Below the pieces are notes generated by a model, which saw only the letters and a list, made by a program, of their open reading frames with translations, had not been told where the DNA came from and searched no databases. 64,000 nt of DNA from Euborellia annulipes (taxonomy: Eukaryota > Arthropoda > Insecta > Dermaptera > Anisolabididae). Both the position numbers and the translations under genes were made by a program. The DNA lies in contig JAKCPI010015688.1 of NCBI GenBank assembly GCA_023213315.1, positions 1 to 64,000 on the forward strand, written 5' to 3'. Positions 45,361 to 56,298 of this stretch are shown here, in pieces (within the stretch, counting starts at the first letter, position 1; each line of letters opens with the position of its first letter).

Positions 45361-45558
45361 CAGTGATGATTCCACACATGTGTTTTCTATTTATGATTAT
45401 TTCATTGTTTTTTAAAAATATTATATATTTTTTAATGGAAACTTTCATGGTTCAAACCTGGAAAATTTCCAATAGATTTTCATTTTTTTTTTTATAAAAA
45501 CAATGAAATAATCACAAGTAGAAAACGCATGCGTTGGACTCAACTTTGGCGTTCACTG
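45361..45558. mobile_element. TA-flanked Tc1-like MITE
   Basis: CAGTGA...TTCACTG between TA dinucleotides; inner arms TGATTATTTCATTGTTTTT and AAAAACAATGAAATAATCA. Right part CTCAACTTTGGCGTTCACTG matches 38170-38212. Confidence 0.65.
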
Positions 45559-45888
45559 TACAATTCAGATACAATTCTCAAAGAAAGTAAAGATTTCTTT
45601 GAGAAATTCGTTGTTTGTAATACAAATATACTACAGATAAATTTATATCTTAAGTTTTTTCTCTGATTTTGCCTTATAAATTTTATCTATCTTTTTAAAT
45701 AAATATTTTGATATTTCTTTAAAAAAAAAATCTTTTTCTATTAAAGTAATTGTTAGCTGAATTTTCTCAAATATATATTTGCACTATGTAATGTAATGTA
45801 AATACATTAAATATTGTGCACGCGGTCTGAGCATGTTTGTTGTTTTGCCTCTTTGCATGTGCCTGGCCTACCTGGTTCATCACGTCAG

Positions 45889-46149
45889 TTGTCGTTGATT
45901 CGACACCATCGAACGATAACGAAGATGGAGATCCAAGCAAACTGAGTTTAGCTGAAAGAGTACGTCTCTTCAACCTTAAAAGTCAAACACCAACATCAAC
46001 ACAAAAATCACAAGGCAATCGACATTCAAGAGGCCGTTTTGGTGCTGATTCAAGATTTCGTACACAGCCTGTGACAGATGAAGAAATGGCTCAAATTGTC
46101 TCACCTCTTACTTCCACACTAGTCAAGCCACCTGATACTAAATTGTTAG
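45889..46149 (+). CDS. Svil: Supervillin-like gene, coding exon
   Basis: Frame VVDSTPSNDNEDGDPSKLSL, then AERVRLFNLKSQTPTSTQ, SRGRFGADSRFRTQPVTDEE and MAQIVSPLTSTLVKPPDTKL. LSLAERVRLFN echoes LSVAERIKFLE of exon 36389. Acceptor CATCACGTCAG|TT and donor TTAG|GTGCGA. It needs a phase-1 predecessor, while exon 42631-42802 ends in phase 0; other AGs nearby give the same phase. Exits in phase 1, matching 48766. Confidence 0.65.
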
Positions 46150-46169
46150 GTGCGAAAAAAATCTAACAA

Positions 46170-47227
46170 GAGAAAGGAGTTTGTAATTTTTATTTTGTAT
46201 TTGTGTTCTGCTCGAATGCCACCACCACCTTGCCCGCTTTGTGCTTTTGCTCGACTCCTCACAAATGCAATTTATTTTAATACATTCTGCGTTGTTCACA
46301 GAAATCACTTAAACCTCTGCACCGATTCATATTTTGATTATTTATTTTAATTTTTTTTTTTACCCCCAATAAATGAATATAAATAACTTTTTTATTAATT
46401 TTTTTGTCAAGATTATTATTATTAATTATAATAACAAGAGTTTGTTTGTTTTAACTTACCATAGTTCGATCTAATTTTTTTGAGAGATGTGAAAGTGAGT
46501 GTATAAATAACGAATTTCATTCATTCATTACTGTACTTTTTTGAAGCACAGTGGTAGAGTCCTCAAACTCTGAACAAAAATAAAAACAAATTTGTACAAG
46601 TATACAATTTATAGAGAACTATGATTGGTTGTTATCAAACAACATAGTATGTGGGCTCAGTATACTAGTATATTATATACTGTTTGATGATTTTGAATTT
46701 GAATGGGCATAAAACGTCCATGATTCGAATGGCGTTAATTAATTAATATTGTAGTTGTGGCTTGTGGCTGCTGATTTGTAAGGAAGGGTTGCGCACTGAC
46801 CGCCAAATTTTCTTCTTTAAATATTTTATTGGGTTAAATTAATTAAATAGAACAAAAAAGAAAAAAATTTATTATTTTGAATAAGTATTCTAAAGAGAAG
46901 TTGGAATAAGAGATATAAGAACTGTTATGAATATAACTTTATAGATATTTGTGAATAATATAAATGATTAAAAACTAACATATTAAAAATTAATAATATT
47001 TGCGATAATCTCTATATAATAAGGAAAGAATTACAAATTGAAGAGATGTATATTACAGTACCGACACTAACTACCTTATATCAAACCATTTTAATCATTT
47101 TAATTATATATAGAGAGCATAATTGAAACTATTTTTATATAATATTATTTGTAATAGTTAAACATAAGATGATTTATATCACAAAAACTTTCCAACTATA
47201 GTATATCATAATTATAAAAATTATCTT
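46170..47227. other. AT-rich intron sequence
   Basis: Nothing recognised; a short proline/cysteine-containing frame near 46150-46350 has no splice or family support. Confidence 0.45.
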
Positions 47228-47396
47228 TTAAGATAGCAAATTTGCGAGATGTGTTTGTTCTTACGATTGGGCATAATTGCGCTCCCTGGAGTCGAACACG
47301 CTTTCGCCGCGGGCGTGGAGGTCCTGGTTTGACCCCAAGGAGGCAATTTTGCCCAATCTTAAGCACAAACACATCTCGCCAAATTTGCTATCTTAA
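47228..47396. mobile_element. TTAA-flanked MITE with tRNA-like core
   Basis: TTAAGATAGCAAATTTG ends, inner GAGATGTGTTTGT and ATTGGGCA arms, and a core with GTCCTGGTTTGACCCC. Same plan as 17187-17438. Confidence 0.65.
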
Positions 47397-48045
47397 TACG
47401 ATATATTGACTGGCGAATGAACTGTCTATTTGAGGATTGATTGAAAAAATTCCATCTTTTTCAAACAAAGCTTTACCTAGTTAAAATTATCTTTGCCAAA
47501 AAAAATAATAAGGAAATAATGTTTAATAAGGGAGATCACAACTATTAGAGTTCTGGAGAAAAGCACTGCGTTGAGTGTGATCGTCGTAGACTTTATAGAG
47601 GGTAGCTCGTTTGGTGGTGAGTCTCCACCCTCTTTTCTATCAAAATTCAAAATTTAATTTTCAAGGCCTTCTTGATTGAAAGTTTACATATATAATATAC
47701 TAACTGACTCCCACTGACTAAAAGGTTAGAGGTTACAAATTAAAATTTTAGATAATACTATTCAAATGACTTCGGTAGTTTCTTAAAAAATTTTTCTATT
47801 AAAATCTGAGCTTAGTTGCCATTATATATATATACATATAATATATATTTAATTTTTTACTGTATTATAAATAGATCTTAAGAGTTCAATTAAAATTCTT
47901 CGGAAAAATTTTTTAAATTCTTTCAGAAAATAGAAGAATACGAAAGAACTATTGAACTCTTTATTACAATATATATTTTTAAACCAATAAAAAATAAACT
48001 TGGGTATTCTTGAAGGATTACTATATATTAAAATATTCAGATCTT

Positions 48046-48288
48046 TCGCTCAGGGGCCCACAACTTGTGGGTACGTGGATGGCGAACACGAGCTGCCCGA
48101 GCTGGGACAGGCAGTCCTTCTGTTCTTTGTATGTCTGTCTCTTCCTTCCTCTTTTCAACAGGAGTCAGACCGTGTGACGGGCCTGCCTGTTCTATTTCTT
48201 CCGGTCGCAAAACGCATGTTAGGGTTGGAGGGAAAGAGTGAGGTCCGCCGACCCGCATCGCGGGAATAAGCCGAGGAGAGAAGAAGAG
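48046..48288. mobile_element. GC-rich retroposed-looking insert
   Basis: 243 bp of GC-rich sequence in AT-rich DNA, flanked by the identical 14-mer AATATTCAGATCTT (48032-48045 and 48289-48302). Duplication length is typical of LINE-mediated retroposition. No poly-A tail; the right end is purine-rich. Source unrecognised; frames on both strands are unconvincing. Confidence 0.5.
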
Positions 48289-48765
48289 AATATTCAGATC
48301 TTAGGACATTTTTTTTTTATAAAATAAATACTATACAATATCGGAAAATTTTTTATTCTTTTATGGCAACTGCATTGAAGTTTCAGTTTACAACGCAGTT
48401 GCTCAGACCTGAATAAAAATTTTCCTCATTAAATATTGTACAATACAAAAAAATTTCCGAAGTTCCGAATATTTTCATAATTAATAAACCTTCAAACTTA
48501 CCCAAGTTTAATCAATAACTTTTGCTGTTTCCACTATATTAATTAATAAAAAATATTTATATTTTATCTATTATTCTATTATATATATATAATATTGGCA
48601 ACAAACAACTCCCAAGTCGATAAGTTTTTAATTTTATTGAAAAAACTTTGCCTTTATTTATTCTAATCCTTCCAGAGTATTCAAATTGTTTATATTCGAT
48701 TTCTAATTTATATATATACATCACTCTCTTTGAATTTTAATTAATTATTTTCTTTTTCCAAATAG

Positions 48766-48906
48766 GATCTCTCTCTGTCCACCCCGCACAAGAGAAAATG
48801 GATGACAATGCCTCTTCTATGCTCAGACGTGCAGCCTCATTTGGAGAGAAATCCTCTGGAACCCGTCTCTCTTCACCTCAAATAAATAAAGAAAATAGAT
48901 CTAAAG
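48766..48906 (+). CDS. Svil: Supervillin-like gene, coding exon
   Basis: Acceptor TCCAAATAG|GA and donor CTAAAG|GTAAAG. With the carried-in G it reads GSLSVHPAQEKMDDNASS, then MLRRAASFGEKSSGTRLSS and PQINKENRSK. RRAASF is a classic PKA-type site. Entry and exit are both phase 1, matching the neighbours. Confidence 0.65.
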
Positions 48907-50030
48907 GTAAAGAAGGAAACATTAGACTTGATTTCTTCTATCTCCTTATTGTGATAGTAATTTAACTATTGCAATAAATTTTCAAAATTAAATGAATTAA
49001 TTAAATTATTTCTTGGACTAGATGATTGGAAATTTGTTGAAATTATTAATAATATATGTACTAACAAATCAACATATAATTTTAAATTCAACATTTTTTT
49101 AAATATTCCGAATAATTACATCTTTTTCTCGTCTAAGAAATAAAATACTTATTCATTTATTTTTGTATATAATTCGATTGGAACTCATTCACTTACCTTT
49201 TTTTTTTAAATAAATTTTAAGTTCATAGAATTTAAAATCTTTTTACCACTAGTTTTAATTTTCTTGAACTTGAAAGTGTCAATTTGATTAACTCAAAAGT
49301 AGCCGATGACAAACAACAAAATTATTCTCTTGTCTAGTTGTAACTGAAATGATCTCTCAAAAAAAAAAAAAAACAAGTCTCATCAATTGAATCGTAATCC
49401 TATGAGTAATTTAATTGCATTGACTTTCGTCCAACGCATTGGATTTCAAACTGATTAGATATATTTAACTTGAAAGATCATTTCGGTTTTAGTTTTTCAA
49501 TTGGTTCAGGGGAATTCTAACAGGAACTAAGGCTAATGATGTGGGTTGTAAATTCAATCAATTTCAAATTTATTACAAATGATTTAAAATTATCTTAATA
49601 ATATGAAGAGAGGAGGAATTTGATGAGACTTTAGATTTCTTCTTTAGAAATCTTTCTACATTTTGTCGATGAAAAATTGTATTGTATTATGTCCACTTTT
49701 AAAAAAATTTATTTAACGTAGGCAAGATATTTCTAGTGAACCAAATCCACCGACTATCGGCTTTTAAATACATTACAAACCTTAAAAAAGAACGTTTTGT
49801 TTTCTCAAGTCTTGTCCAAAGGAGAATTTATAAAAACAAACAATGTAAATCCAATTATCTCTAAATATTAACTAATAAACTTGATACAATACAATTTTCC
49901 TTCGACGATTTATTCAAGGAGAATAATGAAAATTTCTCTCTTAAATAGAAAATTTGCATTTTTTTCGTTCAACCAGGACAGTAGAAATTTATTAAAATTC
50001 CAAATGCTTGAGAGCAAGACACATAGATAT
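48907..50030. other. AT-rich intron; weak inverted pair near 49335/49470
   Basis: AACTGAAATGATCTCTC and GAAAGATCATTTCGGTTT form an imperfect inverted repeat of about 160 bp span. Nothing else recognised. Confidence 0.4.
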
Positions 50031-50035
50031 TGGTA

Positions 50036-50196
50036 CAGTGATTGAGTTAACACTACATACTCGTTTTTTCATGGGATTAATAATTATAATGAAAAATTTT
50101 AAATGCTAAAACGCAGAATATAATTACAATAAAGATTTTCATGTTCTTTAATCAATATTGAAATAATCACATGAGAAAACGCTTGGTGATTGACTG
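50036..50196. mobile_element. TA-flanked Tc1-like MITE
   Basis: CAGTGATTGAGT and GTGATTGACTG ends between TA; TTGAAATAATCACATGAG matches the inner arm of the 45361 and 38036 copies. Confidence 0.6.
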
Positions 50197-50356
50197 TACA
50201 TAAGAAATAATAAAATTTATCTTATAATAATAAACAATTTGGATATGAGAATTCTTGCTACCCACAAAGAATATTTATTAGTAATAGCCATAACATTCAA
50301 TTTTGGATACATTATATTATACGAAGTAATAATTAAAAATTTCTCTTCTTTTTTAG

Positions 50357-50854
50357 TTCGAGGAATTTTAAAATCTTCACCACGATCGTCTTTGCCCTCC
50401 GCTGGTATTGAGGATGAACCAAAAAAGTCAATTCTCAAAACATCACGCTCGTCAACTCCTACTCCTGAGAATGACGATACTTCATCTGGCGAAAATATTT
50501 CAAATGATGACGACGACGAGGATGTTGTTGTCTCACCTACAAATAATCTTGCTTTGATATTACTGAATGAAACAAAAAATCTAATCATTTAAATAACAAC
50601 CATCTTAATAATTTAAATGCATTGAATATTGCTCAATGCAATGCAAGAAATATCTTTTCAAAAAGTGCGTCTTCAATTGAATCGGCATTTAATACACGCT
50701 TCGAGACTTCTACACCACCGACGTCTGATGGTGAAACGTCGTCTTCTGGCGGGAGAGAAATACAAAAAATCATCGGCGGCCCCGAGTTACATAGGAATAT
50801 CGCAAATGAGGCGAAGTCTCGTCAAGCCAAATTTGGCAAACATGGTCTGCAAAG
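50357..50854 (+). CDS. Svil: Supervillin-like gene, last exon seen, with frame break
   Basis: Acceptor TTCTTTTTTAG|TT and donor CAAAG|GTAAGA. First frame: VRGILKSSPRSSLPSAGIE, KKSILKTSRSSTPTPEN, an acidic DDDDEDVVV, then NETKNLII and a stop at 50590. From about 50571 a second frame is open to the donor: SASSIESAFNTRFETSTPP, then GGPELHRNIANEAKSRQAK and FGKHGLQR. The switch falls at the A6 run 50574-50579. The exon therefore looks like one coding block with a 1-nt indel: sequencing error, allele, or real lesion. Two more ILK motifs tie it to exon 36389. Confidence 0.65.
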
Positions 50855-51055
50855 GTAAGATGGCAACAAAAACAAATTTTTATTATTTTAAACGTAGGAA
50901 AAATTAATTTATCTAAAATAGTCTCTAACCTGATTTTGTTTTATTTTTTTCACAAATTTTTAAAGAAACCTTTTTTTTAAATTGTTGATAAGTAGCAGGA
51001 TGAAGAAAGAAAAGAAGCTAATATTTATTTCATTTATTTAAGGCCCATTAGGGCT

Positions 51056-51087
51056 AACGTTTCGGTCTCGGTCGAGATCATCTTCAG
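51056..51087 (-). ncRNA. Hammerhead-ribozyme-like core
   Basis: Minus strand: CTGAAGA (51081-51087), stem II GATCTC(G)/(C)GAGACC type, GAAA, CGTT. Flanking GCT/AGC supports stem I. Confidence 0.55.
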
Positions 51088-51112
51088 AGCTCATAGGTTG
51101 GTAATATGACCT

Positions 51113-51144
51113 CTGAAGATGGTCTCGACCGAGACCGAAACGTT
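51113..51144 (+). ncRNA. Hammerhead-ribozyme-like core
   Basis: CTGAAGA (51113-51119), perfect 6-bp stem II GGTCTC/GAGACC closing a 4-nt loop, GAAA (51137-51140), CGTT. Stem I pairs 5 of 6 positions (TATGACCT side with AGTTTA). Confidence 0.6.
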
Positions 51145-51565
51145 AGTTTAAAGATCCTTTAATAATTGAATTAAATACTTGCTGTTTTCCTTTTTCTTTC
51201 TTCATCCTGATACTCATCAACAACTTTTTATCCAGCTATAATAAATTTACTTTTTTTTAAATTTTACCATAATAAAATAGCATTAGATTTAATTTCTCCT
51301 ACGTCTAAATTTAATTAAAATATGCAAATATTTCTTTAATATCATATAGTGAAAATCATAAATAATTTCTTATTTTTTTTTATTAAATTCATCAAGTAAT
51401 TATAGATTTACATACAATTGTCGGCTATAAATATCAAAATTTGCAATGCAAAGAATTGATCCACTCAATATTTTCTAAACATAAATAATTTATTGGATTA
51501 ATGATACAAAAAGAGGATGCAGCCAATAATAAAAGCATCTGTTTTAGTTAACACTCTTTATTTGG

Positions 51566-51600
51566 AACGTTTCGGCTATGATTAACAAAGCCATCTTCAG
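51566..51600 (-). ncRNA. Hammerhead-ribozyme-like core
   Basis: Minus strand: CTGAAGA (51594-51600), GGCT/AGCC stem II with a long loop, GAAA, CGTT. GG/CC starts stem I. Confidence 0.55.
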
Positions 51601-51740
51601 CCCTCCAAGAGTATATTTTATATTATTAACATATAAAACAGATGTAGTCAAATTAGTTATAATACACATGTACTGTATTATAACTAATTTGACTACATCT
51701 GTTTTATATGTTAATAATATAAAATATACTCTTGGAGGAG

Positions 51741-51775
51741 CTGAAGATGGCTTTGTTAATCATAGCCGAAACGTT
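51741..51775 (+). ncRNA. Hammerhead-ribozyme-like core
   Basis: CTGAAGA (51741-51747), GGCT/AGCC stem II, GAAA (51768-51771), CGTT. TTGG and CCAA could pair as stem I across a bulge. Confidence 0.55.
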
Positions 51776-52028
51776 CCAAATAAAGAGTGTTAACTAAAAC
51801 AGATGCTTTTTATTATTGGCTGCATCCTCTTTTTGTATCATTAATCCAATTATATAACAGCCACAATTCGTTATAAACATAAATAATTTATCTCATCATA
51901 AAATTAATTTAATATCTCAAGTACATTATGAAATCGGTCCTTTCTATTAATTTTGCTAAATTCGATTTACAATGAGTCTGTGGTTTTATTTGGGTCAAGT
52001 TCAAATTCATTTTTAATCAGGAATGATA

Positions 52029-52195
52029 GTTAGAAGTAAATGCAGCCAGGATTTTTTTTTTTTTTATATATTTAACAGCTGTCGTTTCGGCCTTGGTTAA
52101 AGACCACATGCTTCGGAGCTTTTCAGAGAGCGTCAGCTGAGAATATATTTTTTTAAGAAAATAAATCCTGGCTGCATTTTTCTTCTAAGTTTCAT
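52029..52195. mobile_element. Decayed hammerhead element
   Basis: GCAGCCAGGATTT and AAATCCTGGCTGC ends. The minus-strand core at about 52083-52120 keeps GCCGAAACGAC but has CCGAAGC in place of CTGAAGA. Confidence 0.5.
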
Positions 52196-53125
52196 TTCTG
52201 ATAAAAATTCCTCCAGCTATAAAACTCCCTTGTAATAATTCATTTTTATTGGGAGACGTTCAGTAATATAGGGGTTGAATATGCCAAGTCAAGTATGTCG
52301 GATAAAATATTTGATATGTCTTTGATCATCTAATTTTGTTTTTGTGCTGATAGCACTTAAATAATGAGTTTGTCATTTTGGTTGCTTAACTTTCAAGGCA
52401 AATCCCCCCTCTGCCTTCGCTTAAAGGGAACATTGAAAAATTGACAAAAGAGTTGTAATATTTTATATTAAAAAATCCATAAATCAATAATAATAATAAT
52501 ATTCACTAGAAGAATGAATTTTTTATAATTTCATTTGCATAATGGTGAATTTCCTTGATAAAATACATCCCGCAAACATTGAAGATAAAAAAAAAATAAC
52601 AAGAACAGTTAGTTTTTATCATTTACTAAACAAATTCTTTTTTTTTTTTTTTTTTAATTTATAGGCCTTCACTGTTGTTTCTCCTTGAGTGATCAGTGTT
52701 TAGCATTACAGATGATCATTAAATTAATTGATGATTAAAATATGAAGATATTACTTCATATTTATTATATTTTTTCCCTTAATATTTTTTTTTCTAATAT
52801 TGAATTCTTATTTTTCCCATTGCATTCATGATCAAAACAATCCTTAGATAGGTGGTGATTTCATAAGTCTATTACTTTATTTATTGATCTATTGTTATAG
52901 AGTCTTAATTTAAATTCTCCTTGTGACATATTAGTTGTCTAAGTTTCAGGCGAAATCCAAAGAAAGTTTTCTAAATCTTTTTTCGAATCCATATTTATTC
53001 GAATTATTTTCAAGTTTTTAGCATCTAAGAGGCCATCAGTGCACATTTAAAACGAATTTTTAATGATTTAGGCACATTTGGTATTCAAATGATTTAAATT
53101 GTTGTCAGGCATTATTATTGATATT
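52196..53125. other. AT-rich intron or flank, nothing recognised
   Basis: No exon or element signal over about 900 bp. Confidence 0.45.
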
Positions 53126-53127
53126 TT

Positions 53128-53772
53128 TACTTTCTCTTACCTCTATATATATGTTATTATATATAGAGAGAGAAAATATTTTCATGTCAAAAATTCGATG
53201 TCGAGATTTTTGATGGATATACACGTTTGCGAAGTCCCCTGAATCCAAAAAGTGGTTTTCGCGACATGGTCTGTCTGTGTGTGTGTGTGTCTGTGAACAA
53301 AATATCTCAAGAACGAAAAATGCAAGGAGGTTGAAATTTTATATTTAAGTTCGATACCCCCATGGGACGTGACACGAAGCTTTTGAACAAAATCGACCAA
53401 AGAGTACTAGTACTTTACTGATGCACTTTTTCAGTTTTTTCGATTTTCTCAAAATTTGCTCCAACGATTTTTTTTTAAATTCAAAAATCAATTATTTTTT
53501 AGATTCTCTTTAAAATGTATATTCTTATTTTCTGATTGAAATCTTCTGAAGACCACTTTACTCTTGTACTCCATAGAAAAGATAGGAGAAATGGTTGCCA
53601 TGGAAACAAAATATAAATATTTTCCCATACTTGAATTCAATCGTACCCTTTAGTCGGAAACTAAATACATGTCGACACAAAAAAATATGGTGTGACAAGC
53701 ACAGAACACAACTTTCGATTACCGAAGGTAAGAGAAAGTTGTGTGCTGTGCGCCAGTCACACCATATTTTTT
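53128..53772 (+). mobile_element. DHE element, full length
   Basis: 5' hairpin 53130-53176, (TG)n at 53277-53292, 3' hairpin 53686-53766. A deleted SINE-1 (53776-53880, minus strand) abuts it. Confidence 0.8.
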
Positions 53773-54479
53773 TTTAACACTCACACTTTCTTCTCATTCA
53801 CACTCAACACTCACACACACACACATTCTTTTCGGCAACTCAGGCCATATAAGCAACTACACCAAGCCCGAGGGCCATTATTATTGATAAATACAAAAAT
53901 GGTCTAGCAAAAAATTATATTCTTTTTGTTCTCTTCCATTTTGACGATTCAAAATTTTTCTCTCAAGAAATTTTTTCGTATACAATTTTTTCTGAATATT
54001 TTTTGAACAAATTTTCTTGACTCGAGGCCTTCGTAAGGTTCTTTAGAGCTGGGCAACGCTTCATATTTAGAGATTGAATTTGTTAGCTCTGTGGCAACTA
54101 TTTGTGGCTATGGTAAAAAGTTAAAAAAATTGTGAAAAGAGAATTAGTGAGCCTTTAGGCTAGTCTCTATTGAAATATTGTGAATTTTAGATCATTATAG
54201 ACCACGTAATGTTTTCTTTTTCTCACATTTTCTATCTTTGTCTTATCTTTATAAATTTATATCTAATGCACGTCCGTAAACTTAATATTGATTATGTTGA
54301 CATACAAAATAAGTTCGTCTACTCTTACTCCCACATTCAATAAACTATAAACCTTTATTATTATAGATGCCCTCCTCTCTTCTCCATTTGTTTTTTCATA
54401 AATTCGTTTTCTCCCTCTCTCCAGCCCCCCCCCCCACCCCCTCACTCCCAGGCGGCCATTTTCCCCCACTTTTTTAATT

Positions 54480-54687
54480 AGCCAATCAGAAGGGTTGGCG
54501 CCATAATTTGCCTATTCTCAAGGGAAGATGCAATAGCTGTTAGCTCAGTAGTGGGGTGACCTTTAATCAGTGTAAATCTATGTTGCTCTTGGTAAAATTC
54601 TCGACGCGTCCTCAGTTGATTAGCATCCATCATGGCTGTCGGCCGCTTCGCTCTATCACTGCGCTCTTTCCCATCATTTTAACCTGG
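54480..54687 (+). promoter_or_regulatory. Candidate promoter with CCAAT and E2F-like sites
   Basis: GCCAATCAG (54481), TTGGCGCC (54495-54502) and initiator TCAGTT (54612-54617) precede an exon-like stretch ending at donor CTGG|GTATGT after 54687. It contains a short upstream-type frame, MAVGRFALSLRSFPSF. Which gene it serves is unknown; an alternative start of the main gene or a separate transcript both fit. Confidence 0.4.
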
Positions 54688-54699
54688 GTATGTCAATTC

Positions 54700-55340
54700 A
54701 AAATTACTAATTATTGATTAATTATAATCTTTAGTCGATAAATATTTAAAATTAATATTAAATTTAGTAATTTCTAAATATGTGTGTCTAACTTATATAT
54801 CATATATGGGACATTCATATCATGTAAGTTATAGGCCTATATCACAATTCCCTACCGTCCATCGTTTAATCTTTATTGTTTTTTTTACTCTCGGAATTAA
54901 TTTGCGATTTCTCTGCAAATTTTATTTGATCTATTCCTTAGATGCAAAATCTTTCCTATACGTACCATTTTCATTTTGTCCCTTTATATTGCTTTGTACT
55001 AATATTACATGATGTTATTAACCTCTCTCACTATAGATGAGGAAATATAAAATTATTTCACAAAAAGCTAAATAATTTAATGAATACACAAAAAAAAAAA
55101 AAAATTTGAATCTTTTATAGGCATAGGCCTATATGGACCCCCTATATAGACCCGCAACATGTTCATACAGGTTCAGCTACTATACAGTATAGACTACTTA
55201 CTTACTATATTACTCCCTCATGTAAACTTATTACTTGGAAATGAAATTATGTTCAAAGCACTGATTTTATTTCATATTGTACTTTTGAATGTAGTTTTCT
55301 GTTCAGAATGTGAAACCTTCACTTAAATATGGGTATTATA
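54700..55340. other. AT-rich sequence, nothing recognised
   Basis: A 76-residue hydrophobic frame near 54782-55012 shows no supporting signals. Confidence 0.4.
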
Positions 55341-55342
55341 TT

Positions 55343-55880
55343 GTTTTATTTTTACTTTCTCTTACCTATATATGTTTATATATATGGAGAGAGAGAGAGA
55401 GAAATAATTGGATTCATGTCGAAAATTTGATGTTTAGATTTGGTTGGAAATACACGTTTTGAGGTCCCCTGAGTCTAAAAAGTGGGTCCCTCAAAATGTA
55501 CTCTATGTATGTCTCTGAACATAATATTTCAAGAACGAAAAGGGCTAGGAGGTTGAAATTTTATAGTTAGGTACCCCTCTAGCACGTAAAACGAAACTTG
55601 TGAACAAAATCGGTCAAAGAGTACTATAGTACTTTTTTTTAGATTTTTTCGGATTTTCTCAAAATTCGCTTTAACTATTTTGTATAAATCAATCAATTAA
55701 ATTTTTAGATGTTCTTTAAAATCTATTTTTCTTCTTGTTTTTTTATCTCTTTCAAAATGAATTTTATTTTGCTCTCAAAATTGTTTGAAACACGCTTTTG
55801 TACTTCATAGGAAAAGATAAAGAACACAACTTTCATTTACCTAAAGGAAAAGAAACTTGTGTGCGACCAGTCACACCAGA
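55343..55880 (+). mobile_element. DHE element, diverged
   Basis: 5' hairpin with (GA)n, landmark GGTTGAAATTTTATAGTTAGG, and a reduced 3' hairpin. Confidence 0.65.
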
Positions 55881-56298
55881 TTTTTATTTTGATTTAGGAC
55901 ACATTAGTTGAACATACATTTTTTAATATGCATTATAAATTCGTTTATTTTTGCTTGACTGTGAGATAGGCACCTGAATTTACCAACTTGTAAATTTTTC
56001 GATTCTTTCTCAATAATTATTCGGAAATTTTAGTTATTTGGTTACCTTCAGCAAAGTCGATTGAATTTATTCATCATTAATTTGCTTACTAAAATTAATT
56101 TTCATTTATAAATGAAATTTAGAAAGTGCTATTTTAAAAAGTTTTACGATCCCAATTTCGAACCCACTTTTTCAAAGACCCGTTAAACGATCGTGCATAT
56201 ATTATACTATTAAGATATTATTGATTAAATAGAACGAAGTTAAGTGATAATTAAAAAAAATATCTCTTTTTAAAAACATGACCTATTTTAATATATAT

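Larger units (their letters stand above)
50982..51225. mobile_element. Hammerhead fold-back element
   Basis: Ends TTGTTGATAAGTAGCAGGAT and ATCCTGATACTCATCAACAA; arms carry one core each. Confidence 0.65.
51491..51851. mobile_element. Hammerhead fold-back element
   Basis: Near-perfect arms from TTGGATTAATGATACAAAAA to its complement at 51818-51851, with GCAGCC/GGCTGC boxes and one core per arm. Confidence 0.7.

Noticed and set aside
45837..45888. N-terminal extension of the exon at 45889
   Set aside because: Pyrimidine-rich intron end before CACGTCAG; the hydrophobic residues come from the tract.
50217..50588. Minus-strand 123-codon frame opposite the last exon
   Set aside because: Antisense shadow of the real coding exon; serine-rich only because the sense strand is rich in GAn/GAT codons.
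54782..55012. 76-codon hydrophobic plus-strand frame
   Set aside because: AT-rich, no start context, splice site or conserved motif; hydrophobicity follows T-richness.
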